A stretch of DNA of 64,000 nt, from positions 1,178,001 through 1,242,000 of the forward strand of contig CATKHW010000427.1 in the NCBI GenBank assembly GCA_949752795.1. The letters are read 5' to 3'. A program made the translations under genes and the position numbers. Below the pieces are notes generated by a model that did no database searches, was not told the DNA's origin, and worked only from the letters and a program-made list of their open reading frames with translations. The stretch comes from Hyperoodon ampullatus (taxonomy: Eukaryota > Chordata > Mammalia > Artiodactyla > Ziphiidae). This document shows positions 24,079-37,969 of this stretch, piece by piece (within the stretch, counting starts at the first letter, position 1; each line of letters opens with the position of its first letter).

Positions 24079-24309
24079 TCCCGTTTTTTTAACAAAAAAA
24101 GAAAGAAAGAAAAAGAAGCAGAACACTAATGTGAGTAAAATATGCCTTTTGAAACTGTCGTTTTGAAATATGGACGTCCTTTGAATTTTTTGGTCGATAT
24201 ATGAACCCAGGATTTGTTTTCAGGGCAGGTGTCATTTACAGGCCTGCAATGATTTTGAATATCAACTGACCATTAGCGCTGGGATTAAAGCTGCTGTTGT
24301 GTGAAACGG

Positions 24310-24323
24310 CCACAAGGTGGCAG
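24310..24323 (+). promoter_or_regulatory. CTCF-like motif, U9
   Basis: Same 14-mer as U1, kept in the f/b hybrid unit. Confidence 0.65.
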
Positions 24324-25823
24324 CAGGTCTCCCTTACCAAATCTGGTTACTGGGGCAACAGAGCCTCAATGGAAGTCGTGTTCTAGATTGGAATTTAGAA
24401 TGGAATGTGCCAGGAGAAAGCCCCTCAAGTTTGTCTCACTACTTCTTGTTCGTGTTTTTAATTTAATTTTTTATTTTTTATTACAGCAAATTTGATTACA
24501 ATGTTTGGCTTGTTGTAGGTGTGGAAGATGTGGTTCTTTTACACATACACATATGTCTGTTCTTCCTGGGATCCTTTTCCCATGTACCTTATGACAGAAT
24601 GTTGAGTAGTCTTCTCTTGGTATTCTGTAGGTCTTTGGTGATTATATATGTCACCTGTGTTTGTATATGTCTGTTAACCCCAATATCATAATGAAACCAA
24701 TCCTCACACCTTTCCATTGGTGAACCATAAGTTTGTTGAATGAATCTGTGATTGCCCTTCTCCGTGGAAATATCTGCCCTGGTATCCATTTTTCGGTCAC
24801 ACCTATAAGAGATATGATATGATATGTGTCTTTCACTTTCTGACTTACAACAACTCACGTGCTTACCTCTAGACACACCTACGGTGCTACAAATGGCATT
24901 GTGTCCTTTTATTCCTTGGCTTCTATTCTGCCTTAGCGAGGTCCATTTTCAACAATGTGATTCCCTGAGGGCTGAGGATTAGCTGACCTGGGTAGCCTGA
25001 CCCTGCCGGCCGGCCCTCCCCAGGTGTGCCTGGGTTGAGGTCAATATAAACAGCGCTGCAGGCAGCAATAGCCCCTGAAGCTGTGCCTGACTCCATATTC
25101 TCTGCCCGGTCAGCAGTGTCGGGGCTGTGCTGGTGGGAGGGAGTGAGGGGCCACGGCTTTGTGGGTGGCCCGGTGTGAGTGGGTCTCTGCTGGACTTTCT
25201 GCAGGAGTTGCCAGGCTTCCACCTGTAATGAAGAGGATGTGTCACCCATACCTTCCGCTGGAATTTCTCTCCGGACAAAGGTGAGGAAGGAAAAAAGCAG
25301 TGGGGGCCGGGACAGGAGGGGTATCTCAGGCAGGGCAATGGAAAGCTTCCAGAAGAGCACCCAGGGCCAGGACCATCCTGACTGGCCTGCAGGCACCAAG
25401 TTGGCCTGCGTGCTGTCGCTGGTGCGGCTCCACGGCCCTTCCTCTAGGCTTTCAAGCCCTTGTACATATTCAGGTGTTTTACCTGGGAAGGGTAGGAAAA
25501 GTTCAACAGCAGCTGGCCTGGGGCTCAGCTCACGGTTACTCACAGATGCCTCGGCATGGCCCCCCGCTTTGCAATGAGGACGCTCCTTGCGTAGGAGTGG
25601 GCTGCTGGCTGTATGGGAGATGATTCCCCACCTCTGAAGAATTTCAGAAGTGTTTACCGATGGAGCAGGTGCCCTGATTGTGTTTTCCTCTGTCTAACTC
25701 GTGGGTTCAGGTTTTTTTTTTCTTTTTTGGTTCAAGTTAGATTTTATTCCTCTTTTATGTATTTATAGATATAAGCATGGGAATAATTCATTCATATAAA
25801 TACATCTGTGTGAAGGGAAGAAC

Positions 25824-26807
25824 TTTTTTCTGTTTTATTTTTAAATTTTATTTTTTAAAATTTTGAAATTTAATTTTATTTATTTTTTATACAGCAGGTT
25901 ATTATTAGTTATGTATTTTATGCATATACATGTATACAGGTCAATCCCAATCTCCCAACTCACCCCAACACCACCTCCCCGTGGCTTCCCACACTTGGTG
26001 TCCATACGTGGGTTCTCTACCTCTGTGTCTCTATTTCTTCCCTGCAAACCAGTTCATCTGTACCATTTTTCTAGGTTCCACATATATGCATTAATATACA
26101 ATATTTGTTTGTCTCTTTCTGACTTACTTCATTCTGTATGACAGTCTCTAGATCCATCGACGTCTCTACAAATGACCCAGTTTCATTCCTTCTTATGGCT
26201 GAGTAATATTCCATTTTATATATGTACCACATCTTTATCCATTCGTCTGTCTGTGGGTATTTAGGTTGCTTCCATTACCTGGCTATCGTAAATAGTGCTG
26301 AAATGAGCATTGTGGTGAATGTGCCTTTTTGATTTATGGTTTTATCTGGGTATATGCCCAGAAGTGGGATTGCTGGATCATATGGTAATTCTATTTCTAG
26401 TTTTTTTAAGGAAACTCCATACTGTTCTCCATCGTGACTGTATCAATTTACATTTCCACCACTAGTGGAAGAGGGATCCTTTTGTCCACACCCTCCCCAG
26501 AATTCGTTGTTTGTAGATTTTCTGATGATGCCGATTCTAACAGGTGTGAGGTGATACCTCATTGTAGTTTTGATTTGCATTTCTCTAATAATTAGTGATG
26601 TTGAGCAGCTTTTCATGTGCGTCTTGGCCATCTCTGTGTCTTCTTTGAAGAAACGTCTCTTTAGATCTTCTGCCCATTTTTGTATTGGGTTGTTTGTTTT
26701 TTTAATATTAAGCTGCATGAGCTCTTTATATATATTGGAGATTAAACTTTTGTCCATTGATTCGTTTGCAAATATTTTCGCCCATTCTGAGGGATGCTTT
26801 TTGCCAT
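25824..26807 (-). mobile_element. L1-A copy, U10
   Basis: Type c copy, nearly identical to U6. Confidence 0.88.
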
Positions 26808-27039
26808 TCCCGTTTTTTTAACAAAAAAAAGAAAGAAAGGAAAAGAAGCAGAACACTAATGTGTGTAAAATATGCCTTTTGAAACTGTCGTTTTGAAATA
26901 TGGACGTCCTTTGAATATTTTGGTCGATATATGAACCCAGGATTTGTTTTCAGGGCAGGTGTCATTTACAGGCCTGCAATGATTTTGAATATCAACTGAC
27001 CATTAGCGCTGGGATTAAAGCTGCTGTTGTGTGAAACGG

Positions 27040-27053
27040 CCACAAGGTGGCAG
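27040..27053 (+). promoter_or_regulatory. CTCF-like motif, U10
   Basis: Same 14-mer as U1. Confidence 0.65.
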
Positions 27054-28554
27054 CAGGTCTCCCTTACCAAATCTGGTTACTGGGGCAACAGAGCCTCAAT
27101 GGAAGCCGTGTTCTAGATTGGAATTTAGAATGGAATGTGCCAGGAGAAAGCCCCTCAAGTTTGCCTCACTACTTCTTGTTCGTGTTTTTAATTTAATTTT
27201 TTATTTTTTATTACAGCAAATTTGATTACAATGTTTGGCTTGTTGTAGGTGTGGAAGATGTGGTTCTTTTACACATACACATATGTCTGCTCTTCCTGGG
27301 ATCCTTTTCCCATGTACCTTATGACAGAATGTTGAGTAGTCTTCTCTTGGTATTCTGTAGGTCTTTGGTGATTATATATGTCACCTGTGTTTGTATATGT
27401 CTGTTAACCCCAATATCATAATGAAACCAATCCTCACACCTTTCCATTGGTGAACCCTAAGTTTGTTGAATGAATCTGTGATTGCCCTTCTCCGTGGAAA
27501 TATCTGCCCTGGTATCCATTTTTCGGTCACACCTATAAGAGATATGATATGATATGTGTCTTTCACTTTCTGACTTACAACAACTCACGTGCTTACCTCT
27601 AGACACACCTACGGTGCTACAAATGGCATTGTGTCCTTTTATTCCTTGGCTTCTATTCTGCCTTAGCGAGGTCCATTTTCAACAATGTGATTCCCTGAGG
27701 GCTGAGGATTAGCTGACCTGGGTAGCCTGACTCTGCCGGCCGGCCCTCCCCAGGTGTGCCTGGGTTGAGGTCAATATAAACAGCGCTGCAGGCAGCAATA
27801 GCCCCTGAAGCTTTGCCTGACTCCATATTCTCTGCCCCGTCAGCAGTTTCGGGGCTGTGCTGGTGGGAGGGAGTGAGGGGCCACGGCTTTGTGGGTGGCC
27901 CGGTGTGAGTGGGTCTCTGCTGGACTTTCTGCAGGAGTTGCCAGGCTTCCACCTGTAATGAAGAGGATGTGTCACCCATACCTTCCGCTGGAATTTCTCT
28001 CCGGACAGAGGTGAGGAAGGAAAAAAGCAGTGGGGGCCGGGACAGGAGGGGTATCTCAGGCAGGGCAATGGAAAGCTTCCAGAAGAGCGCCCAGGGCCAG
28101 GACCATCCTGACTGGCCTGCAGGCACCAAGTTGGCCTGCGTGCTGTCGCTGGTGCGGCTCCACGGCCCTTCCTCTAGGCTTTCAAGCCCTTGTACATATT
28201 CAGGTGTTTTACCTGGGAAGGGTGGGAAAAGTTCAACAGCAGCTGGCCTGGGGCTCAGCTCACGGTTACTCACAGATGCCTCGGCATGGCCCCCCGCTTT
28301 GCAATGAGGACGCTCCTTGCGTAGGAGTGGGCTGCTGGCTCTATGGGAGATGATTCCCCACCTCTGACCAATTTCAGAATTGTTTACCGATGGAGCAAGT
28401 GCCCTGATTGTGTTTTCCTCTGTCTAACTCGTGGGTTCAGGTTTTTTTTTTTCTTTTTTGGTTCAAGTTAGATTTCATTCCTCTTTTATGTATTTATAGA
28501 TATAAGCATGGGAATAATTCATTCATATAAATACATCTGTGTGAAGGGAAGAAC

Positions 28555-29538
28555 TTTTTTCTGTTTTATTTTTAAATTTTATTTTTTAAAATTTTGAAAT
28601 TTAATTTTATTTATTTTTTATACAGCAGGTTATTATTAGTTATGTATTTTATGCATATACATGTATACAGGTCAATCCCAATCTCCCAACTCACCCCAAC
28701 ACCACCTCCCCATGGCTTCCCACACTTGGTGTCCATACGTGTGTTCTCTACCTCTGTGTCTCTATTTCTTCCCTGCAAACCAGTTCATCTGTACCATTTT
28801 TCTAGGTTCCACATATATGCATTAATATACAATATTTGTTTTTCTCTTTCTGACATACTTCATTCTGTATGACAGTCTCTAGATCCATCGACGTCTCTAC
28901 AAATGACCCAGTTTCATTCCTTCTTATGGCTGAGTAATATTCCATTTTATATATGTACCACATCTTTATCCATTCGTCTGTCTGTGGGTATTTAGGTTGC
29001 TTCCATTACCTGGCTATCGTAAATAGTGCTGAAATGAGCATTGTGGTGAATGTGCCTTTTTGATTTATGGTTTTATCTGGGTATATGCCCAGAAGTGGGA
29101 TTGCTGGATCATATGGTAAGTCTATTTCTAGTTTTTTTAAGGAAACTCCATACTGTTCTCCATCGTGACTGTATCAATTTACATTTCCACCACTAGTGGA
29201 AGAGGGATCCTTTTGTCCACACCCTCCCCAGAATTCGTTGTTTGTAGATTTTCTGATGATGCCGATTCTAACAGGTGTGAGGTGATACCTCATTGTAGTT
29301 TTGATTTGCATTTCTCTAATAATTAGTGATGTTGAGCAGCTTTTCATGTGCGTCTTGGCCATCTCTGTGTCTTCTTTGAAGAAACGTCTCTTTAGATCTT
29401 CTGCCCATTTTTGTATTGGGTTGTTTGTTTTTTTAATATTAAGCTGCATGAGCTCTTTATATATATTGGAGATTAAACTTTTGTCCATTGATTCGTTTGC
29501 AAATATTTTCGCCCATTCTGAGGGATGCTTTTTGCCAT
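28555..29538 (-). mobile_element. L1-A copy, U11
   Basis: Type d copy with the private ctgacatac. Confidence 0.88.
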
Positions 29539-29769
29539 TCCCGTTTTTTTAACAAAAAAAGAAAGAAAGGAAAAGAAGCAGAACACTAATGTGTGTAAAA
29601 TATGCCTTTTGAAACTGTCGTTTTGAAATATGGACGTCCTTTGAATTTTTTGGTCGATATATGAACCCAGGATTTGTTTTCAGGGCAGGTGTCATTTACA
29701 GGCCTGCAATGATTTTGAATATCAACTGACCATTAGCGCTGGGATTAAAGCTGCTGTTGTGTGAAATGG

Positions 29770-29783
29770 CCACGAGGTGGCAG
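29770..29783 (+). promoter_or_regulatory. CTCF-like motif, U11, CpG variant
   Basis: Type d form CCACGAGGTGGCAG, as in U7. Confidence 0.65.
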
Positions 29784-31284
29784 CAGGTCTCCCTTACCAA
29801 ATCTGGTTACTGGGGCAACAGAGCCTCAATGGAAGTCGTGTTCTAGATTGGAATTTAGAATGGAATGTGCCAGGAGAAAGCCCCTCAAGTTTGCCTCACT
29901 ACTTCTTGTTCGTGTTTTTAATTTAATTTTTTATTTTTTATTACAGCAAATTTGATTACAATGTTTGGCTTGTTGTAGGTGTGGAAGATGTGGTTCTTTT
30001 ACACATACACATATGTCTACTCTTCCTGGGATCCTTTTCCCATGTACCTTATGACAGAATGTTGAGTAGTCTTCTCTTGGTATTCTGTAGGTCTTTGGTG
30101 ATTATATATGTCACCTGTGTTTGTATATGTCTGTTAACCCCAATATCATAATGAAACCAATCCTCACACCTTTCCATTGGTGAACCATAAGTTTGTTGAA
30201 TGAATCTCTGATTGCCCTTCTCCGTGGAAATATCTGCCCTGGTATCCATTTTTCGGTCACACCTATAAGAGATATGATATGATATGTGTCTTTCACTTTC
30301 TGACTTACAACAACTCACGTGCTTACCTCTAGACACACCTACGGTGCTACAAATGGCACTGTGTCCTTTTATTCCTTGGCTTCTATTCTGCCTTAGCGAG
30401 GTCCATTTTCAACAATGTGATTCCCTGAGGGCTGAGGATTAGCTGACCTGGGTAGCCTGACCCTGCCGGCCGGCCCTCCCCAGGTGTGCCTGGGTTGAGG
30501 TCAATATAAACAGCGCTGCAGGCAGCAATAGCCCCTGAATCTGTGCCTGACTCCATATTCTCTGCCCCGTCAGCAGTGTCGGGGCTGTGCTGGTGGGAGG
30601 GAGTGAGGGGCCACGGCTTTGTGGGTGGCCCGGTGTGAGTGGGTCTCTGCTGGACTTTCTGCAGGAGTTGCCAGGCTTCCACCTGTAATGAAGAGGATGT
30701 GTCACCCATACCTTCCGCTGGAATTTCTCTCCGGACAGAGGTGAGGAAGGAAAAAAGCAGTGGGGGCCGGGACAGGAGGGGTATCTCAGGCAGGGCAATG
30801 GAAAGCTTCCAGAAGAGCGCCCAGGGCCAGGACCATCCTGACTGGCCTGCAGGCACCAAGTTGGCCTGCGTGCTGTCGCTGGTGTGGCTCCACGGCCCTT
30901 CCTCTAGGTTTTCAAGCCCTTGTACATATTCAGGTGTTTTACCTGGGAAGGGTGGGAAAAGTTCAACAGCAGCTGGCCTGGGGCTCAGCTCACGGTTACT
31001 CACAGATGCCTCGGCATGGCCCCCCGCTTTGCAATGAGGACGCTCCTTGCGTAGGAGTGGGCTGCTAGCTCTATGGGAGATGATTCCCCACCTCTGACCA
31101 ATTTCAGAATTGTTTACCGATGGAGCAAGTGCCCTGATTGTGTTTTCCTCTGTCTAACTCGTGGGTTCAGGTTTTTTTTTTTCTTTTTTGGTTCAAGTTA
31201 GATTTTATTCCTCTTTTATGTATTTATAGATATAAGCATGGAAATAATTCATTCATATAAATACATCTGTGTGAAGGGAAGAAC

Positions 31285-32268
31285 TTTTTTCTGTTTTATT
31301 TTTAAATTTTATTTTTTAAAATTTTGAAATTTAATTTTATTTATTTTTTATACAGCAGGTTATTATTAGTTATGTATTTAATGCATATACATGTATACAG
31401 GTCAATCCCAATCTCCCAACTCACCCCAACACCACCTCCCCATGGCTTCCCACACTTGGTGTCCATACGTGTGGTCTCTACCTCTGTGTCTCTATTTCTT
31501 CCCTGCAAACCAGTTCATCTGTACCATTTTTCTAGGTTCCACATATATGCATTAATATACAATATTTGTTTGTCTCTTTCTGACTTACTTCATTCTGTAT
31601 GACAGTCTCTATATCCATCGACGTCTCTACAAATGACCCAGTTTCATTCCTTCTTATGGCTGAGTAATATTCCATTTTATATATGTACCACATCTTTATC
31701 CATTCATCTGTCTGTGGGTATTTAGGTTGCTTCCATTACCTGGCTATCGTAAATAGTGCTGAAATGAGCATTGTGGTGAATGTGCCTTTTTGATTTATGG
31801 TTTTCTCTGGGTATATGCCCAGAAGTGGGATTGCTGGATCATATGGTAATTCTATTTCTAGTTTTTTTAAGGAAACTCCATACTGTTCTCCATCGTGACT
31901 GTATCAATTTACATTTCCACCACTAGTGGAAGAGGTATCCTTTTGTCCACACCCTCCTCAGAATTCGTTGTTTGTAGATTTTCGGATGATGCCAATTGTA
32001 ACAGGTGTGAGGTGATACCTCATTGTAGTTTTGATTTGCATTTCTCTAATAATTAGTGATGTTGAGCAGCTTTTCATGTGCGTCTTGGCCATCTCTGTGT
32101 CTTCTTTGAAGAAACGTCTCTTTAGATCTTCTGCCCATTTTTGTATTGGGTTGTTTGTTTTTTTAATATTAAGCTGCATGAGCTCTTTATATATATTGGA
32201 GATTAAACTTTTGTCCATTGATTCGTTTGCAAATATTTTCGCCCATTCTGAGGGATGCTTTTTGCCAT
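31285..32268 (-). mobile_element. L1-A copy, U12
   Basis: Type e copy. Confidence 0.88.
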
Positions 32269-32499
32269 TCCCGTTTTTTTAACAAAAAAAGAAAGAAAGG
32301 AAAAGAAGCAGAACACTAATGTGTGTAAAATATGCCTTTTGAAACTGTCGTTTTGAAATATGGACGTCCTTTGAATTTTTTGGTCGATATATGAACCCAG
32401 GATTTGTTTTCAGGGCAGGTGTCATTTACAGGCCTGCAATGATTTTGAATATCAACTGACCATTAGCGCTGGGATTAAAGCTGCTGTTGTGTGAAACGG

Positions 32500-32513
32500 C
32501 CACAAGGTGGCAG
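32500..32513 (+). promoter_or_regulatory. CTCF-like motif, U12
   Basis: Same 14-mer as U1. Confidence 0.65.
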
Positions 32514-34013
32514 CAGGTCTCCCTTACCAAATCTGGTTACTGGGGCAACAGAGCCTCAATGGAAGTCGTGTTCTAGATTGGAATTTAGAATGGAATGTGC
32601 CAGGAGAAAGCCCCTCAAGTTTGTCTCACTACTTCTTGTTCGTGTTTTTAATTTAATTTTTTATTTTTTATTACAGCAAATTTGATTACAATGTTTGGCT
32701 TGTTGTAGGTGTGGAAGATGTGGTTCTTTTACACATACACATATGTCTGTTCTTCCTGGGATACTTTTCCCATGTACCTTATGACAGAATATTGAGTAGT
32801 CTTCTCTTGGTATTCTGTAGGTCTTTGGTGATTATATATGTCACCTGTGTTTGTATATGTCTGTTAACCCCAATATCATAATGAAACCAATCCTCACACC
32901 TTTCCATTGGTGAACCATAAGTTTGTTGAATGAATCTGTGATTGCCCTTCTCCGTGGAAATATCTGCCCTGGTATCCATTTTTCAGTCACACCTATAAGA
33001 GATATGATATGATATGTGTCTTTCACTTTCTGACTTACAACAACTCACGTGCTTACCTCTAGACACACCTACGGTGCTACAAATGGCATTGTGTCCTTTT
33101 ATTCCTTGGCTTCTATTCTGCCTTAGCGAGGTCCATTTTCAACAATGTGATTCCCTGAGGGCTGAGGATTAGCTGACCTGGGTAGCCTGACCCTGCCGGC
33201 CGGCCCTCCCCAGGTGTGCCTGGGTTGAGGTCAATATAAACAGCGCTGCAGGCAGCAATAGCCCCTGAAGCTGTGCCTGACTCCATATTCTCTGCCCGGT
33301 CAGCAGTGTCGGGGCTGTGCTGGTGGGAGGGAGTGAGGGGCCACGGCTTTGTGGGTGGCCCGGTGTGAGTGGGTCTCTGCTGGACTTTCTGCAGGAGTTG
33401 CCAGGCTTCCACCTGTAATGAAGAGGATGTGTCACCCATACCTTCTGCTGGAATTTCTCTCCGGACAGAGGTGAGGAAGGAAAAAAGCAGTGGGGGCCGG
33501 GACAGGAGGGGTATCTCAGGCAGGGCAATGGAAAGCTTCCAGAAGAGCGCCCATGGCCGGGACCATCCTGACTGGCCTGCAGGCACCAAGTTGGCCTGCG
33601 TGCTGTCACTGGTGCGGCTCCACGGCCCTTCCTCTAGGCTTTCAAGCCCTTGTACATATTCAGGTGTTTTACCTGGGAAGGGTGGGAAAAGTTCAACAGC
33701 AGCTGGCCTGGGGCTCAGCTCACGGTTACTCACAGATGCCTCGGCATGGCCCCCCGCTTTGCAATGAGGACGCTCCTTGCGTAAGAGTGGGCTGCTGGCT
33801 CTATGGGAGATGATTCCCCACCTCTGACCAATTTCAGAATTGTTTACCGATGGAGCAAGTGCCCTGATTGTGTTTTCCGCTGTCTAACTCGTGGGTTCAG
33901 GTTTTTTTTTTCTTTTTTGGTTCAAGTTAGATTTTATTCCTCTTTTATGTATTTATAGATATAAGCATGGGAATAATTCATTCATATAAATACATCTGTG
34001 TGAAGGGAAGAAC

Positions 34014-34996
34014 TTTTTTCTGTTTTATTTTTAAATTTTATTTTTTAAAATTTTGAAATTTAATTTTATTTATTTTTTATACAGCAGGTTATTATTAGTT
34101 ATGTATTTTATGCATATACATGTATACAGGTCAATCCCAATCTCCCAACTCACCCCAACACCACCTCCCCGTGGCTTCCCACACTTGGTGTCCATACGTG
34201 GGTTCTCTACCTCTGTGTCTCTATTTCTTCCCTGCAAACCAGTTCATCTGTACCATTTTTCTAGGTTCCACATATATGCATTAATATACAATATTTGTTT
34301 GTCTCTTTCTGACTTACTTCATTCTGTATGACAGTCTCTAGATCCATCGACGTCTCTACAAATGACCCAGTTTCATTCCTTCTTATGGCTGAGTAATATT
34401 CCATTTTATATATGTACCACATCTTTATCCATTCGTCTGTCTGTGGGTATTTAGGTTGCTTCCATTACCTGGCTATCGTAAATAGTGCTGAAATGAGCAT
34501 TGTGGTGAATGTGCCTTTTTGATTTATGGTTTTATCTGGGTATATGCCCAGAAGTGGGATTGCTGGATCATATGGTAATTCTATTTCTAGTTTTTTTAAG
34601 GAAACTCCATACTGTTCTCCATCGTGACTGTATCAATTTACATTTCCACCACTAGTGGAAGAGGGATCCTTTTGTCCACACCCTCCCCAGAATTCGTTGT
34701 TTGTAGATTTTCTGATGATGCCAATTGTAACAGGTGTGAGGTGATACCTCATTGTAGTTTTGATTTGCATTTCTCTAATAATTAGTGATGTTGAGCAGCT
34801 TTCCATGTGCGTCTTGGCCATCTCTGTGTCTTCTTTGAAGAAACGTCTCTTTAGATCTTCTGCCCATTTTTGTATTGGGTTGTTTGTTTTTTTAATATTA
34901 AGCTGCATGAGCTCTTTATATATATTGGAGATTAAACTTTTGTCCATTGATTCGTTTGCAAATATTTTCGCCCATTCTTAGGGATGCTTTTTGCCA
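34014..34996 (-). mobile_element. L1-A copy, U13
   Basis: Type f copy with cattcttaggg as in U3. Confidence 0.88.
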
Positions 34997-35224
34997 TTCC
35001 CTTTTTTTTAACAAAGAAAGAAAGGAAAAGAAGCAGAACACTAATGTGTGTAAAATATGCCTTTTGAAACTGTCGTTTTGAAATATGGACGTCCTTTGAA
35101 TTTTTTGGTCGATATATGAACCCAGGATTTGTTTTCAGGGCAGGTGTCATTTACAGGCCTGCAATGATTTTGAATATCAACTGACCATTAGCGCTGGGAT
35201 TAAAGCTGCTGTTGTGTGAAACGG

Positions 35225-35238
35225 CCACAAGGTGGCAG
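35225..35238 (+). promoter_or_regulatory. CTCF-like motif, U13
   Basis: Same 14-mer as U1. Confidence 0.65.
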
Positions 35239-36739
35239 CAGGTCTCCCTTACCAAATCTGGTTACTGGGGCAACAGAGCCTCAATGGAAGTCGTGTTCTA
35301 GATTGGAATTTAGAATGGAATGTGCCAGGAGAAAGCCCCTCAAGTTTGCCTCACTACTTCTTGTTCGTGTTTTTAATTTAATTTTTTATTTTTTATTACA
35401 GCAAATTTGATTACAATGTTTGGCTTGTTGTAGGTGTGGAAGATGTGGTTCTTTTACACATACCCATATGTCTGCTCTTCCTGGGATCCTTTTCCCATGT
35501 ACCTTATGACAGAATGTTGAGTAGTCTTCTCTTGGTATTCTGTAGGTCTTTGGTGATTATATATGTCACCTGTGTTTGTATATGTCTGTTAACCCCAATA
35601 TCATAATGAAACCAATCCTCACACCTTTCCATTGGTGAACCCTAAGTTTGTTGAATGAATCTGTGATTGCCCTTCTCCGTGGAAATATCTGCCCTGGTAT
35701 CCATTTTTCGGTCACACCTATAAGAGATATGATATGATATGTGTCTTTCACTTTCTGACTTACAACAACTCACGTGCTTACCTCTAGACACACCTACGGT
35801 GCTACAAATGGCATTGTGTCCTTTTATTCCTTGGCTTCTATTCTGCCTTAGCGAGGTCCATTTTCAACAATGTGATTCCCTGAGGGCTGAGGATTAGCTG
35901 ACCTGGGTAGCCTGACCCTGCCGGCCGGCCCTCCCCAGGTGTGCCTGGGTTGAGGTCAATATAAACAGCGCTGCAGGCAGCAATAGCCCCTGAAGCTTTG
36001 CCTGACTCCATATTCTCTGCCCCGTCAGCAGTTTCGGGGCTGTGCTGGTGGGAGGGAGTGAGGGGCCACGGCTTTGTGGGTGGCCCGGTGTGAGTGGGTC
36101 TCTGCTGGACTTTCTGCAGGAGTTGCCAGGCTTCCACCTGTAATGAAGAGGATGTGTCACCCATACCTTCCGCTGGAATTTCTCTCCGGACAGAGGTGAG
36201 GAAGGAAAAAAGCAGTGGGGGCCGGGACAGGAGGGGTATCTCAGGCAGGGCAATGGAAAGCTTCCAGAAGAGCGCCCAGGGCCAGGACCATCCTGACTGG
36301 CCTGCAGGCACCAAGTTGGCCTGCGTGCTGTCGCTGGTGCGGCTCCACGGCCCTTCCTCTAGGCTTTCAAGCCCTTGTACATATTCAGGTGTTTTACCTG
36401 GGAAGGGTGGGAAAAGTTCAACAGCAGCTGGCCTGGGGCTCAGCTCACGGTTACTCACAGATGCCTCGGCATGGCCCCCCGCTTTGCAATGAGGACGCTC
36501 CTTGCGTAGGAGTGGGCTGCTGGCTCTATGGGAGATGATTCCCCACCTCTGACCAATTTCAGAATTGTTTACCGATGGAGCAAGTGCCCTGATTGTGTTT
36601 TCCTCTGTCTAACTCGTGGGTTCAGGTTTTTTTTTTTCTTTTTTGGTTCAAGTTAGATTTTATTCCTCTTTTATGTATTTATAGATATAAGCATGGGAAT
36701 AATTCATTCATATAAATACATCTGTGTGAAGGGAAGAAC

Positions 36740-37724
36740 TTTTTTCTGTTTTATTTTTAAATTTTATTTTTTAAAATTTTGAAATTTAATTTTATTTATT
36801 TTTTATACAGCAGGTTATTATTAGTTATGTATTTTATGCATATACATGTATACAGGTCAATCCCAATCTCCCAACTCACCCCAACACCACCTCCCCATGG
36901 CTTCCCACACTTGGTGTCCATACGTGTGTTCTCTACCTCTGTGTCTCTATTTCTTCCCTGCAAACCAGTTCATCTGTACCATTTTTCTAGGTTCCACATA
37001 TATGCATTAATATACAATATTTGTTTTTCTCTTTCTGACTTACTTCATTCTGTATGACAGTCTCTAGATCCATCGACGTCTCTACAAATGACCCAGTTTC
37101 ATTCCTTCTTATGGCTGAGTAATATTCCATTTTATATATGTACCACATCTTTATCCATTCGTCTGTCTGTGGGTATTTAGGTTGCTTCCATTACCTGGCT
37201 ATCGTAAATAGTGCTGAAATGAGCATTGTGGTGAATGTGCCTTTTTGATTTATGGTTTTATCTGGGTATATGCCCAGAAGTGGGATTGCTGGATCATATG
37301 GTAAGTCTATTTCTAGTTTTTTTAAGGAAACTCCATACTGTTCTCCATCGTGACTGTATCAATTTACATTTCCACCACTAGTGGAAGAGGGATCCTTTTG
37401 TCCACACCCTCCCCAGAATTCGTTGTTTGTAGATTTTCTGATGATGTCAGTTGTAACAGGTGTGAGGTGATACCTCAGTGGAGTTTTGATTTGCATTTCT
37501 CTAATAATTAGTGATGTTGAGCAGCTTTTCATGTGCGTCTTGGCCATCTCTGTGTCTTCTTTGAAGAAACGTCTCTTTAGATCTTCTGCCCATTTTTGTA
37601 TTGGGTTGTTTGTTTTTTTTAATATTAAGCTGCATGAGCTCTTTATATATATTGGAGATTAAACCTTTGTCCATTGATTCATTTGCAAATATTTTCGCCC
37701 ATTCTGAGGGATGCTTTTTGCCAT
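36740..37724 (-). mobile_element. L1-A copy, U14
   Basis: Type a copy. Confidence 0.88.
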
Positions 37725-37955
37725 TCCCGTTTTTTTAACAAAAAAAGAAAGAAAGAAAAAGAAGCAGAACACTAATGTGTGTAAAATATGCCTTTTGAAA
37801 CTGTCGTTTTGAAATATGGACGTCCTTTGAATTTTTTGGTCGATATATGAACCCAGGATTTGTTTTCAGGGCAGGTGTCATTTACAGGCCTGCAATGATT
37901 TTGAATATCAACTGACCATTAGCGCTGGGATTAAAGCTGCTGTTGTGTGAAACGG

Positions 37956-37969
37956 CCACAAGGTGGCAG
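37956..37969 (+). promoter_or_regulatory. CTCF-like motif, U14
   Basis: Same 14-mer as U1. Confidence 0.65.

Larger units (their letters stand above)
21836..24564 (+). repeat. Macrosatellite unit U9, hybrid f/b
   Basis: The left part is type f (ttttcagtc near 22062, gcccatggccggg near 22631, gcgtaagagtgg near 22860, gattgtgttttcc near 22947). The right part is type b (taccctttttc near 23332, aaatggtgc near 23562, gtgagtaaaa near 24131). The switch lies between about 22990 and 23331. It replaces the f-a-b trio of a full higher-order repeat by one unit. Confidence 0.93.
24565..27294 (+). repeat. Macrosatellite unit U10, type c
   Basis: Has the c markers cggacaaagg, agagcaccc, ctgaagaatttcagaagtg (near 25634), gccgattcta, gaatattttgg and ggaagccgtg. 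It shares with U6 the form gggtaggaaaag (near 25490). It has one extra A in the purine tract near 26822. Confidence 0.95.
27295..30024 (+). repeat. Macrosatellite unit U11, type d
   Basis: Matches U7 in all d markers, including gactctgccgg near 27729 and the gaaatggccacgagg variant of the CTCF block at 29763. A private ctgacatac lies near 28850. Confidence 0.95.
30025..32754 (+). repeat. Macrosatellite unit U12, type e
   Basis: Carries the e markers (taggttttcaagc, gctgctagctc, tatttaatgc, ctctatatcc, ttcggatgat). It has cctgaatctg near 30535, shared only with U18. Its T tract still has the C that U8 lost. Confidence 0.95.
32755..35479 (+). repeat. Macrosatellite unit U13, type f
   Basis: f markers throughout, including the purine-tract deletion (unit length 2,725 bp) and cattcttaggg near 34974, shared with U3. 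cagaatattgag near 32785 is shared only with U19. Private changes are ttttccgctg near 33873, ccctttttttt near 35000 and atacccatatg near 35460. It opens the second complete higher-order repeat. Confidence 0.95.
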
